Source: Leifsonia virtsii (GTDB taxonomy: Bacteria; Actinomycetota; Actinomycetes; Actinomycetales; Microbacteriaceae). Taken from it: 64,000 bases of DNA. The notes beneath the pieces were generated by a model that was not told the DNA's origin, did no database searches, and saw only the letters and a list, made by a program, of their open reading frames with translations. The DNA lies in contig NZ_JAROCB010000003.1 of the NCBI RefSeq assembly GCF_030433675.1, positions 248,001 to 312,000 on the forward strand, written 5' to 3'. The stretch's first letter is position 1. Each line of letters begins with the position of its first letter. Position numbers and translations under genes: made by a program. This document shows, in pieces, positions 35,364-43,320 of the stretch.

Positions 35364-36575
35364 GTGACCGAAGCCGACACCGATACCGACGCGCCCGAGG
35401 CCGCGCCCGAGCCCGAGCCCGCGCCCGCTCGCAGGCCCCGGAGGGCCGCGCTCTGGGTCTCGGCGACCGCGTTCGCGCTGCTGGCGACCGCCGCGGGCAT
35501 CGGTGCCGGGCTCGGCTGGCAGGCCCTCGCGGTGCAGGCCTCCGCGGAGGCCCACCAGCACCTCGAGGCGGAGTCGAAGGCGCTCGACGACGTCACCGGC
35601 CAGCGCGGGATGGCGCTCGACAAGGCGCACGCATCGCTGAGCTCCATCGCGGGCTTCGCAGCCCAGGCCAGGCCGAGCTACCTCGGCGAGGCCACGGCGG
35701 CCGCGCTCACCAAGGCGCAGGCCGAACTGACCGCGAAGAGCGAGCACCTGAGACAAGTCAGCTTCGACCCTCCGCAGGTGCCGGTCCGCAGCGCGGACCT
35801 GCTGCCGTGGACCGTGCTCGCCGACGTGCAGCACAAGGCCGCGCTGACCCGCTCCGAGGAGAAGACGAGGAAAACCCGGGCCGCAGAACTCAAGGCGCTC
35901 CAGAAGGCCCAGCACGCCTTCGGCACCAGCGTCGCCGCCGTCTACACGGAGCTGGCCGCCCACGGCGAGCAGGTGCTGACCGCCGACACGTCGGCCACAT
36001 ACGCCAGCAAGATCGTGCTGCGGCACGCCATCGACGGCGGCAAGGCGGATGGGTCGGCCACCGGCATCCGGGGCTCCGCGCTGCTGCAGATCGTCAGCGC
36101 GATCGGCGGCGTCGACACTGCGCAGGCCGCGGGCGAGGCGGCGAAGCAGGACCCCGCCTACCCCATCCGCGCCCAGATCGAGGAGTACGCCCGCTCGATC
36201 GCGCACGGCGTGACGCTCGACTTCGAGTGGCACAAGGAGGTAAGCGGCCTCGGCGACGGCTGGTACTCGGGCACGACCCAGTACCACGAGGAGGACGGCG
36301 GCTGGGCGACGATCGACCTCAACTTCACGATCCAGGACGGCTGGAGGGACGGCGACCGGGATGCCAAGGCCCTCGTCACGCACGAGGTCGGCCATGCCCA
36401 GGTGGTGCGGCCGGAGTGCAAGCCGCTGTTCGACGGTCCCGTCTTCCGCGACGACGACGAGATGTGGGCGACGGCCTGGGCGATCGCGATGGGTTTCGAC
36501 ACCGGGGGCTCTGGCATCGAGGCGTACGGACGCCCGACCGATCAGCAGATCGCCGTCGCCGGGCAGTGCCGCTAG
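35364..36575 (+). CDS. Membrane-anchored protein with HEVGH zinc-peptidase motif
   Basis: A 403-residue protein: acidic N-terminal tail, Arg-rich stop and one membrane helix (about residues 28-52, ALWVSATAFALLATAAGIGAGLGW). A helical, Ala/Lys/Glu-rich coiled-coil-like region (55-230) follows, then a C-terminal domain with HEVGH (His340-Glu-Val-Gly-His344). HExxH is the zinc-binding and catalytic motif of many metallopeptidases; the third ligand could be an Asp/Glu in EMWATAWAIAMG. The domain would face outside. The GTG start at 35364 has a GGGGGG ribosome site. No family name is offered. It is linked to the FGE-like gene in one non-flagellar module. Confidence 0.7.
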   Translation: MTEADTDTDAPEAAPEPEPAPARRPRRAALWVSATAFALLATAAGIGAGLGWQALAVQASAEAHQHLEAESKALDDVTGQRGMALDKAHASLSSIAGFAAQARPSYLGEATAAALTKAQAELTAKSEHLRQVSFDPPQVPVRSADLLPWTVLADVQHKAALTRSEEKTRKTRAAELKALQKAQHAFGTSVAAVYTELAAHGEQVLTADTSATYASKIVLRHAIDGGKADGSATGIRGSALLQIVSAIGGVDTAQAAGEAAKQDPAYPIRAQIEEYARSIAHGVTLDFEWHKEVSGLGDGWYSGTTQYHEEDGGWATIDLNFTIQDGWRDGDRDAKALVTHEVGHAQVVRPECKPLFDGPVFRDDDEMWATAWAIAMGFDTGGSGIEAYGRPTDQQIAVAGQCR

Positions 36576-36587
36576 GCGGCCAGGCGA

Positions 36588-36662
36588 GCAGTCGAACGGT
36601 CGAATCTCCTGCCTGACTGCCTGACGTCGGAGATTCGCAGCGCAGACCGCCGGATCTCCTAC
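36588..36662. repeat. 75-nt palindromic repeat, family B copy 2
   Basis: The reverse complement aligns without gaps to 18056-18130, about 60 of 75 bases identical. It lies between the convergent metallopeptidase gene and fliN and forms the right border of the 34.4-36.7 kb module. Confidence 0.8.
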
Positions 36663-36672
36663 GGAAGCCGGC

Positions 36673-37389
36673 TCAGTCCAGGTCTTCCGCGGTGTCCAGG
36701 ATCTTGGTGATGCGCACCGCGTAGTCCTGGTCGATGACGACGATCTCGCCGTGCGCGATGAGGCGGCCGTTCAGCAGCACGTCGGCGGGCGAACCGGCGG
36801 AGCGGTCCAGCTCGATGACCGCGCCCGGCTCCATCGCGAGCACGTCGCGGACCGCCATGCGGGTGCGGCCGATCTCGACGGTGAGCGCCATCTCCACGTT
36901 GCTGATCCGGCCGAGCTTGCCGCCCAGGCCGCTCGCGCCCGCCCGCTCGGCGACGGAGGCGCGGCCGCGCACCGCGAACCAGCCGGCGACGCCGGACGGG
37001 CCTGAGAGGGCGAAGACGGAGGTGGCGGGGTCGGAGAACAGCTCGGCGGCGTCCTCGGCGCGGGCGTCGTCGAGCACCCCGGCTCCGAGCGTGTCGCTCG
37101 CTGCCTCCAGCGCGGGCTGCAGCACGTCCTCCAGCGCGACGACCGGGGAGCCGTCGGCGCCCTCGTCCACCAGCTGCGGCGCCTCCACGAGCACGACGGC
37201 GAGGTCTGCCGCGACGGACCCGACGAAGGTCGCCACCACGGCGCGACCCGTCTCCCGGACCTCGGAGCCCTGCGAGAGCAGCGGCGTCAGCGGCGTGCCG
37301 GTCGGCAACACCCGGGCGAGCGCCTCTGCGGCGGCCTGCGCCTGGCCAAGCGACAGGCCTGCGGCGTTCGCGGTGCTGGTCATGCTCAT
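36673..37389 (-). CDS. fliN: FliN, flagellar switch (C-ring) protein
   Basis: A 238-residue FliN/FliY-like protein. The C-terminal SpoA domain (about residues 155-235: VEMALTVEIGRTRMAVRDVLAMEPGAVIELDR, given in part, and NGRLIAHGEIVVIDQDYAVRIT) is the part that builds the C-ring with FliM. An N-terminal domain of about 150 residues resembles the CheC-like region of FliY but lacks an obvious phosphatase motif. It starts 4 bases after fliM, so it is cotranscribed from the sigma-28 promoter upstream of fliM. Confidence 0.92.
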   Translation of the reverse strand: MSMTSTANAAGLSLGQAQAAAEALARVLPTGTPLTPLLSQGSEVRETGRAVVATFVGSVAADLAVVLVEAPQLVDEGADGSPVVALEDVLQPALEAASDTLGAGVLDDARAEDAAELFSDPATSVFALSGPSGVAGWFAVRGRASVAERAGASGLGGKLGRISNVEMALTVEIGRTRMAVRDVLAMEPGAVIELDRSAGSPADVLLNGRLIAHGEIVVIDQDYAVRITKILDTAEDLD

Positions 37390-37393
37390 CGGT

Positions 37394-38275
37394 TCAGTCC
37401 TCTGTCTTGACGATCACGCAGGCGAGACGGGAGCCGCTCGAGCCGAGGGCGGCCGAGGCGACGGTCTGTCCGCCGACGGTGAGATCGAAGGGTCGGTGTT
37501 GCGGGTGCGGGAGCGGCAGCAGGTCGCCGACGCGCAGGTCGAGCACGACGCTTGGGCGGACGTTCGCCGGCGTCAGGCGCAGGGCGACATCCACCGGGAC
37601 CTGGGCGAGCTGGGCATCCACCAGCTCGCGCGCGTTCTCGGTGCTGTGGGTCGGGTTCGTCTCGCCCAGCTGCGGCAGCACGGCGACGGCCGGCAGCGCG
37701 AGGGTGGCGCGGGCGGTGTTCTCTCCGACCCGCAGCTCGAAGCCGGCGACGATCATCAGCTCGTTGGTCGCGGCGGCCTGCGCGAACTGCGAGTTGTACT
37801 GGATGGCGTCCACCGAGATCGGGGCGAGCAGGATGGAGCCGAGCGAGTAGCGCAGGTCCTCCAGCGCGTCATCCATGAGCCGGCGGACGAGGGCGTGCTC
37901 GATCTGCGTGAACGTGCGCTCGTGATCCACCGGCGTCCCCTGGCCGCCGAGCATCGCGTTCACCCAGGAGAGGGCGGCGGTGGTCGGGAACTGGATGACG
38001 GCCTTCGGGGTCACCTCTCCCAGCTCGCACAGCACCATGGCGGTCGTCGCGGGCAGCGACGCGGCGTACTCGTCGTACGTCTGCATCTGCACGGAGTCGC
38101 ACTCGACCTGGCTGAGCACCCGCACCTTCGCCGTGAGCTGGGTGCCCCACTGCCGGGCGAACGTCTCGAACGCCAGCTCCAGCACGCGCGAGTGCTCGCG
38201 CGCGAGAGTCGTCGGCCGCCGGAAGTCGTAGACCGGCGCCTCGGGGGCGCCCGACGGGGCCTGCAGGATGGTCAC
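37394..38275 (-). CDS. fliM: FliM, flagellar switch protein
   Basis: A 293-residue FliM with the CheC-like middle domain (YDFRRPTTLAREHSRVLELAFETFARQ in part, and the GGQGTPVDHERTFTQIE block) and a C-terminal SpoA domain. It sits in the C-ring and binds phospho-CheY through an N-terminal peptide. That peptide (LSQxEIDALL-like) is not evident here: the N-terminus is VTILQAPSGAPEAP. The promoter's -10 ends at 38284, so a GTG at 38284 cannot be used. The GTG at 38275 is almost at the transcription start, making this a leaderless mRNA. Confidence 0.9.
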   Translation of the reverse strand: MTILQAPSGAPEAPVYDFRRPTTLAREHSRVLELAFETFARQWGTQLTAKVRVLSQVECDSVQMQTYDEYAASLPATTAMVLCELGEVTPKAVIQFPTTAALSWVNAMLGGQGTPVDHERTFTQIEHALVRRLMDDALEDLRYSLGSILLAPISVDAIQYNSQFAQAAATNELMIVAGFELRVGENTARATLALPAVAVLPQLGETNPTHSTENARELVDAQLAQVPVDVALRLTPANVRPSVVLDLRVGDLLPLPHPQHRPFDLTVGGQTVASAALGSSGSRLACVIVKTED

Positions 38276-38283
38276 GGGAGCCA

Positions 38284-38310
38284 CTATCGGCAGGTCGTCG
38301 AGAGCCGTTA
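38284..38310 (-). promoter_or_regulatory. Sigma-28 (FliA) promoter of fliM-fliN
   Basis: On the minus strand: TAAC (38310-38307), 15-base spacer, GCCGATAG (38291-38284). Transcription would start near 38277, two bases before the GTG. Confidence 0.88.
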
Positions 38311-38361
38311 GCCATCCCGCGGCGCCCGCGAACTCGTCTCTTCCGAAGCGCCCGGTCCCCC

Positions 38362-38388
38362 TAACGACCGACCGCGGCGCGCCGATAG
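38362..38388 (+). promoter_or_regulatory. Sigma-28 (FliA) promoter of flbD-motA-motB
   Basis: TAAC (38362-38365), 15-base spacer, GCCGATAG (38381-38388). It is divergent from the fliM promoter with about 50 bases between the two -35 elements. Confidence 0.88.
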
Positions 38389-38434
38389 TGCCCTCGTGAC
38401 GGCTCACCCGGAGCCGAGACCAGGATTCGCGCCC

Positions 38435-38761
38435 ATGATCGTCGTCACCCGATTGAACGACAGCCAGTTTGCGGTCAACCCCGACCTCATCGAGCGCATC
38501 CACGCCAGTCCGGACACCACTCTCGTCATGGTCGACGGGGCGAAGTTCATCGTCACCGAGTCCCTGAGCGAAGTGATCGAGAAGATCGCCGCGTACCGGG
38601 CGCGTGTGATCGCGCTCGCCCACGACCTCCCCGCCGCCGGCCCGCGCCCCGTGCCCGCGCCGCAGCTGGGGCTCGTGACGCTGACCGGGCTGGAAGACGA
38701 CGAAGCGGTGGAGGCTCACCCCGAGGCCCGCGCCGTCCCCCTGCGAGCAAGGAAGAAGTAA
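38435..38761 (+). CDS. flbD: FlbD family flagellar protein
   Basis: A 108-residue protein of the FlbD (SwrD) family, a short protein found beside motA in Gram-positive flagellar clusters. In Bacillus the homologue SwrD raises motor torque. The typical N-terminus MIVVTRLNDSQFAVNPDLIERI and the VMVDGAKFIVTESLSEVIEKI block are present. A Pro-rich C-terminal extension is longer than usual. The ATG at 38435 is used; a GTG at 38396 would sit directly at the transcription start. The stop overlaps the motA start by one base (TAATG). Confidence 0.88.
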   Translation: MIVVTRLNDSQFAVNPDLIERIHASPDTTLVMVDGAKFIVTESLSEVIEKIAAYRARVIALAHDLPAAGPRPVPAPQLGLVTLTGLEDDEAVEAHPEARAVPLRARKK

Positions 38762-39579
38762 TGGACCCGGCAACGATCATCGGCATCGTCCTCGCGTTCG
38801 GCGCCGTCGTCGCGATGGTGACGATGGAGGGCGCCCACCTGAGCGCCCTGCTGCTGCCCGCCCCCATGGTGCTGGTCTTCGGGGCCACCATCGCCGTCGG
38901 CATCGCCAGCGGCACGATCAAGGACTTCCTCGTGGCGGTGAAGGCGCTCCCCCGCGCGCTCCGGGGCAAGGTGGAGCCGCCGCAGCAGGTGATCGACCAG
39001 GTCGTCGGCCTCGCCGAGAAGGCCCGCGCCAACGGCCTGCTCGCCATGGAGCAGGAAGCCGACGGCGTCGACGACCCGTTCCTGAAGCGCGCGCTGCAGA
39101 ACATCGCGGACGGCACGGACGGCGACGAGCTTCGCGTGCTGCTGGAGGACGAGATCGCCACGCGCTCGAAGAAGGACCGCGTCGCCGCCAAGTTCTTCAG
39201 CGCCATGGGCGGCTACGCGCCCACGATCGGCATCATCGGCACCGTCGTCTCCCTCACCCACGTGCTGGAGAACCTGGCCGAGCCGGGCGAGCTGGGCCCG
39301 ATGATCGCGAGCGCCTTCGTCGCCACGCTCTGGGGTCTGCTGTCGGCCAACTTCCTGTGGCTGCCGCTCGGCGCCCGCCTCCGCCGCCTCTCCGAGCTGG
39401 ACGTGGAGCGGATGACACTGCTCATGGAGGGCGTGCTCGCCGTCCAGGCCGGGAGCCAGCCGCGCCTCCTCGGCGAGCGCCTGCGCGCCATGGTGCCCGG
39501 CGGCGAGGCCGACAAGCCCGCGGCGAAGAGCGCCAAGACGGCGCGCGGCTCGAAGGATCCCGTCGAGGAAGCCGCCTGA
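38761..39579 (+). CDS. motA: MotA, flagellar stator proton channel subunit
   Basis: A 272-residue MotA with four helices. The large cytoplasmic loop (about residues 65-150) carries the charged residues that contact FliG, and the last two helices include GGYAPTIGIIGTVVSLTHVLENL and ALWGLLSANFLWLPLGARL (each a contiguous conserved block). It works with MotB as a 5:2 ion-driven stator in the membrane. It is one base upstream of motB and cotranscribed. Confidence 0.95.
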   Translation: MDPATIIGIVLAFGAVVAMVTMEGAHLSALLLPAPMVLVFGATIAVGIASGTIKDFLVAVKALPRALRGKVEPPQQVIDQVVGLAEKARANGLLAMEQEADGVDDPFLKRALQNIADGTDGDELRVLLEDEIATRSKKDRVAAKFFSAMGGYAPTIGIIGTVVSLTHVLENLAEPGELGPMIASAFVATLWGLLSANFLWLPLGARLRRLSELDVERMTLLMEGVLAVQAGSQPRLLGERLRAMVPGGEADKPAAKSAKTARGSKDPVEEAA

Positions 39580-39580
39580 C

Positions 39581-40411
39581 ATGTCCGTCCGTCGACGAAA
39601 GAGGCACGAGGAGCCGGAGGAGCACGAGAACGAGGAGCGCTGGATGGCCTCCTACATGGACATGGTCACCGTGCTCATGTGCATGTTCATCGTGCTGTTC
39701 GCCATGTCGACGGTCGACGCGAAGAAGTTCGAGCAGCTGAAGGATTCGCTCGCGACCGGGTTCGGTCAGGTGAAGACGCAGAAGATCGACACGGCGACGG
39801 GGGTCGTCGTGCCGCCGAAGCACGTGGACGAGGCCGGCAAGGCGACCGACTTCTCCCTCGCCCAACAGGAGGCGCAGAACCTGCAGCACCTGAAGGACCA
39901 GATCCAGGCGGCCCTCACCCGCGACGGGCTGCAGGATTCGGTGGAGCTGAAGATCGACGAGCGCGGCCTCACGATCGGGCTGGTCGGCAACTCCACCTTC
40001 TTCGACTCCAACCGCGCCGAGCTGAGCGCCCGCGCGATCGGAGTCCTGAACGACATCGGACCGGTGCTCGCGCCCGCGCCGTACAACGTCTCGGTCGAGG
40101 GGCACGCCGACCTGCGGCAGCCTGGCGCGCCCTACCCGACCAACTGGGAGCTCTCCGCGGGCCGCGCGACCAGCGTGCTGCGGCACCTGGTGGAGACGAA
40201 CGGCTTCCCGCAGGAGCGCATCGCCGCCGTCAGCTTCGGCTCGGCGCGGCCGGTCGCCGGCCATACCGGGACGACGGACGCCGATCTGGCGCAGAACCGG
40301 CGGGTGGACGTGGTGGTGCTCTCCGCCCAGCCCGACGACATCCGCAAGCTGATCCCCCAGGCACTGCAGTCGCCGCCGCCCGCGGAGACCGCCCCAGCGG
40401 CCGCCGGCTGA
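39581..40411 (+). CDS. motB: MotB, peptidoglycan-anchored stator subunit
   Basis: A 276-residue MotB: basic cytoplasmic tail, one helix (about 22-45) with the ion-carrying Asp27 (MASYMDMVTVLM), then a linker and a C-terminal OmpA-like peptidoglycan-binding domain (VEGHADLRQPG, ELSAGRATSVLRHLV, QNRRVDVVVLS). The Asp and the surrounding residues fit a proton-driven motor, though ion type is not certain. It ends 5 bases before repeat A4. Confidence 0.95.
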   Translation: MSVRRRKRHEEPEEHENEERWMASYMDMVTVLMCMFIVLFAMSTVDAKKFEQLKDSLATGFGQVKTQKIDTATGVVVPPKHVDEAGKATDFSLAQQEAQNLQHLKDQIQAALTRDGLQDSVELKIDERGLTIGLVGNSTFFDSNRAELSARAIGVLNDIGPVLAPAPYNVSVEGHADLRQPGAPYPTNWELSAGRATSVLRHLVETNGFPQERIAAVSFGSARPVAGHTGTTDADLAQNRRVDVVVLSAQPDDIRKLIPQALQSPPPAETAPAAAG

Positions 40412-40415
40412 GCGC

Positions 40416-40473
40416 CGAGTTGCACGTCGTGGCGGCTATTCCCCTGGCTTTTCGGCCACGACGTGCAACTCGA
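40416..40473. repeat. 58-nt palindromic repeat, family A copy 4
   Basis: CGAGTTGCACGTCGTGG at the left and the matching inverse arm ending CAACTCGA at the right. It fills the gap between the convergent motB and arabinofuranosidase genes and forms the left border of the 40.4-44.3 kb module. Confidence 0.9.
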
Positions 40474-40478
40474 CGGGT

Positions 40479-41984
40479 CTAGGAGAGGGAGACGGCCGTC
40501 CAGGAGACCGGCGGCAGGGTCAGGGTGAGCTCGCCGTCGGCGAGGGTGGCCTCGGGAGTCGGGCGGAGGCCGACGCGGGTCTGGTCGTGCAGCGTGTTCT
40601 TCGCGTACACGTCGTCGTCCCACAGGGATACGGCCTCCCGGACGCGGTCGACGCCCAGGTCGCGCACATCCACCCGGACCGTCTGCGTCTCGGTCGTGCT
40701 GCGGTTCACCACGAACAGTGCGGCGGAGCCGGTCGCCTCGTCGAAGGTGGCGACCGCGTCCACCAGGTCGGCCTCGCCGTAGACGGCCGTCTCGTACGTG
40801 CCGGTCGCGATGGTCGGCCGCAGCACCTCCCCCGCCGCCAGCCGGCTGGTCACCGAGAACGGGAAGAACGTGGTCTGGCGCCAGGCGTCGCCGCCGGGCT
40901 CGGTCATGATCGGCGCGATCACGTTGACCAGCTGCGCGAGGGAGGCGCTGGTCACGCGGTCGTGGTTCTTCAGCAGCGTGATGAGCAGGTTGCCGAGCAC
41001 GACCGCGTCGGCGACCGAGTAGACGTCCTCCAGCAGGCGCGGCGCGTACCGCCACTCGTCGCCGACCTCGCCCGACTCCTTGTGCTCGTCGAGGTACCAG
41101 ATGTTCCACTCGTCGAAGGAGACCTGGATGCGCTTCCTGCTCCTCAGCCGGTTGCCCACGTGATCGGCCGTGGAGACGACGGTGTCGATGAAGTACTGCA
41201 TGTCGACCGACGACGCCAGGAACGAGCCGAGGTCGCCGCCGCGCTCCTGGTAGTACGCGTGGGCGGAGATGTAGTCGACGTGCTCGTAGGAGTGCTCGAG
41301 CACGATGCGCTCCCACTCGCCGAAAGTCGGCATCCCGGACCCGGAGGAGCCGCACACGACGAGCTGGAGGTCCTTGTCGGCCGTCTTCATCGCCGCAGCG
41401 GTGCGTGCCGCGAGCTTGCCGTAGTCGTCCGCCGTCATGTAGCCGGTCTGCCAGGGGCCGTCCATCTCGTTGCCGAGGCACCACATCCTGATGTCGTGCG
41501 GCTCCGGGGTGCCGTTGGCGATGCGCTGGTCGCTGAGGGCGGTGCCGGAGGGGTGGTTGGCGTACTCGAGCAGGTCGAGGGCCTCCTGGATGCCGCGGGT
41601 GCCCAGGTTGACGGCCAGCATCAGCTCCGAGCCGGTCAGCTTCAGCCAGCGGGCGAACTCGTCGAGCCCGACCTGGTTCGACTCCAGCGAGTGCCAGGCG
41701 AGGTCGCGGCGCACCGGCCGCTGGTCGCGCGGGCCGACCGAGTCCTCCCAGCGGAACCCGGAGACGAAGTTGCCGCCCGGGTAGCGGACCGTCGTCGTGC
41801 CGAGCTCGCGCACCAGGTCGACCACGTCGAGCCGGAAGCCGTCCTCGTTCGCCGTCGGGTGCCCCGGCTCGTAGATCCCGTCGTAGACGCAGCGTCCGAG
41901 GTGCTCGACGAACGAGCCGAAGAGGCGGCGGTCGACGGTCGCCACGCGGGCGGAGCGGGCGAGGGCGATGCGGGACTCGGTCAT
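40479..41984 (-). CDS. GH51 alpha-L-arabinofuranosidase
   Basis: A 501-residue family 51 arabinofuranosidase, an intracellular enzyme that removes alpha-L-arabinose from arabinoxylan or arabinan oligosaccharides. The acid/base is Glu173 (CLGNEMDG) and the nucleophile Glu292 (SFDEWNIW). The N-terminal FGSFVEHLGRCVYDGIYE and TVRYPGGNFVSGF motifs are typical, and a C-terminal beta-sandwich follows the barrel. The leader carries a LacI-type palindrome (42080) and a triple 16-bp repeat, so it is probably repressed in the absence of arabinose-containing sugars. No transporter for these sugars lies nearby. Confidence 0.92.
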   Translation of the reverse strand: MTESRIALARSARVATVDRRLFGSFVEHLGRCVYDGIYEPGHPTANEDGFRLDVVDLVRELGTTTVRYPGGNFVSGFRWEDSVGPRDQRPVRRDLAWHSLESNQVGLDEFARWLKLTGSELMLAVNLGTRGIQEALDLLEYANHPSGTALSDQRIANGTPEPHDIRMWCLGNEMDGPWQTGYMTADDYGKLAARTAAAMKTADKDLQLVVCGSSGSGMPTFGEWERIVLEHSYEHVDYISAHAYYQERGGDLGSFLASSVDMQYFIDTVVSTADHVGNRLRSRKRIQVSFDEWNIWYLDEHKESGEVGDEWRYAPRLLEDVYSVADAVVLGNLLITLLKNHDRVTSASLAQLVNVIAPIMTEPGGDAWRQTTFFPFSVTSRLAAGEVLRPTIATGTYETAVYGEADLVDAVATFDEATGSAALFVVNRSTTETQTVRVDVRDLGVDRVREAVSLWDDDVYAKNTLHDQTRVGLRPTPEATLADGELTLTLPPVSWTAVSLS

Positions 41985-41996
41985 GGGTCTCCTGTG

Positions 41997-42044
41997 CTCG
42001 ACGGTGAGGGGGCTCGACGGTGAGGGGGCTCGACGGTGAGGGGG
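41997..42044. repeat. Three tandem copies of a 16-bp unit in a leader region
   Basis: CTCGACGGTGAGGGGG is repeated three times exactly, directly upstream of the arabinofuranosidase start codon. It lies in the untranslated leader on the minus strand. Confidence 0.85.
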
Positions 42045-42079
42045 TCCTCCATCTTGCTGGGCCGGGATGCTGCGGTGTC

Positions 42080-42087
42080 AAACGTTT
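42080..42087. promoter_or_regulatory. Probable LacI-family operator core (AAACGTTT)
   Basis: A perfect 8-bp palindrome with central CG, as in LacI-type sugar repressor operators, between the arabinofuranosidase (minus) and the FetB-like gene (plus). Confidence 0.5.
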
Positions 42088-42110
42088 TCGTTCGCGTTTT
42101 CGGTACGGCC

Positions 42111-42116
42111 TAGGCT
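42111..42116 (+). promoter_or_regulatory. -10 element (TAGGCT) with leaderless spacing
   Basis: TAGGCT ends 6 bases before the GTG at 42123. No ribosome site is visible. Confidence 0.4.
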
Positions 42117-42122
42117 CGTGAC

Positions 42123-42872
42123 GTGCCGATCGTCCAGGAGCTCGCCCCGACCCTGCTGGGCGTCGCGGTGCTCGCGCTGGTCGCCGTCGCCGTGCTCACC
42201 GCGTACAGGGTCCCGCACCGGTGGGCTCCGGCGCTCGCGATCCTCCGGGGCGCGGCTCAGCTCGCCATCATCAGCCTCGTGCTCGCCGGCGTCATCACCG
42301 ACCCGCTGTGGGTGGCGCTGGCGCTCCTGGTCATGTTCTCCGTGGCGGCGGCGACCGCGACGCGCCGCGTTGGCTGGTCGCGCGACCACGCCGTGATGAT
42401 GGCCACCGGCATGGCGACCGGCGTGCTGGTGGCGGCCGGGGTCGTCTTCGTCACAGGGGCGATCGAGTTCAACGCGCGCTACGCGCTCGCCATCGGCGGC
42501 ATCGTCATCGGCAACTCGATGAGCATCGCCACCCTCGCCGGCCGCCGCTTCACCGAGGCGACGGACGACCACTGGGACGAGGTGGAGGGCTGGCTCGCCC
42601 TCGGCGCCACCCCGCGCCAGTCGACCCTGGAGCTCGCGCGCGGCGCGGTCTACTCCGCGCTCATCCCCTCGGTCGACCAGACCAAGACGACCGGGCTCGT
42701 CACGCTTCCCGGCGCCTTCGTCGGCGCGATCTTCGGCGGGGTGTCACCCCTCGAGGCCGGGCGGTTCCAGGTGGTCGTGCTCGCCGCGATCATGGCGGCG
42801 GGCTCCATCACCGCGGTCATCGTGACCGCCTGGCTCGCGCCCGTGAAGGTGCGGCCGGCGCGCCTGCGCTGA
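42123..42872 (+). CDS. FetB/UPF0014-family ABC permease
   Basis: A 249-residue membrane protein with about seven helices and the conserved UPF0014 blocks IGNSMSIATLAGRRF, LALGATPRQS and ALIPSVDQTKTTGLVTLPGA. In E. coli the homologue FetB, with the ATPase FetA, exports iron and protects against oxidative stress. No FetA-type ATPase gene is next to it, which is unusual; one may lie elsewhere. It precedes and converges with the arsR gene with a 6-base gap. Confidence 0.86.
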   Translation: MPIVQELAPTLLGVAVLALVAVAVLTAYRVPHRWAPALAILRGAAQLAIISLVLAGVITDPLWVALALLVMFSVAAATATRRVGWSRDHAVMMATGMATGVLVAAGVVFVTGAIEFNARYALAIGGIVIGNSMSIATLAGRRFTEATDDHWDEVEGWLALGATPRQSTLELARGAVYSALIPSVDQTKTTGLVTLPGAFVGAIFGGVSPLEAGRFQVVVLAAIMAAGSITAVIVTAWLAPVKVRPARLR

Positions 42873-42878
42873 GGCGGC

Positions 42879-43229
42879 TCAGACCGACGTCAGGAACGAC
42901 GAGACCGCATCCAGCGACCCCGGAACGATGCGGTAGTACGCCCAGGTGCCGCGCTTGCTTCGGCTGAGGAAGCCGGCGTCGACGAGGATCTTGAGGTGGT
43001 GCGAGACCGTCGGCTGCGAGAGGCCGAGCGGCTCGGTGAGGTCGCACACGCAGGCCTCGCCGTCTTCGTGGGCGGCGACCATCGAGATGAGTCGCAGACG
43101 AGCCGGATCGGCGAGCGCCTTCATCGCCCGGGCGACCGAGATGGCGTTCTCCTCGCTGATGACCTCGCGCGTGATGGGTGCGCAGCAGGCCTGCAGGTCG
43201 CGCAGCGGGAGCAGTTCGGTCATCGCCAT
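42879..43229 (-). CDS. arsR: ArsR-type arsenic/metal-responsive repressor
   Basis: A 116-residue winged-helix repressor. The helix alpha-3 metal site is seen as ACVCDL (Cys60, Cys62) just before the recognition helix (GLSQPTVSHHLKIL), with an extra N-terminal Cys15-Cys16 pair. This is the Cys pattern of arsenite/antimonite sensors. The start at 43229 is supported by GGGAGG 8 bases upstream. Two operators (43250 and 43286) lie between it and the divergent arsC unit, so arsenite would derepress both directions. Confidence 0.92.
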   Translation of the reverse strand: MAMTELLPLRDLQACCAPITREVISEENAISVARAMKALADPARLRLISMVAAHEDGEACVCDLTEPLGLSQPTVSHHLKILVDAGFLSRSKRGTWAYYRIVPGSLDAVSSFLTSV

Positions 43230-43249
43230 ACCCGAATCCTCCCGCATAT

Positions 43250-43265
43250 ATTGACAACCGTCAAT
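43250..43265. promoter_or_regulatory. ArsR operator 1, overlapping a -35 element
   Basis: ATTGAC-N4-GTCAAT is a perfect inverted repeat. TTGACA at 43251-43256 inside it could serve as the -35 of the plus-strand promoter. Confidence 0.7.
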
Positions 43266-43285
43266 GTATTCGTTCATGGTGTGTT

Positions 43286-43303
43286 CATCGACAAACGTCG
43301 ATG
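43286..43303. promoter_or_regulatory. ArsR operator 2
   Basis: CATCGAC-N4-GTCGATG is a perfect inverted repeat with the same CGAC/TGAC-N4 geometry as operator 1. It lies just upstream of the Cys-rich peptide gene. Confidence 0.6.
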
Positions 43304-43320
43304 AAGAAGGGAGAATCATC

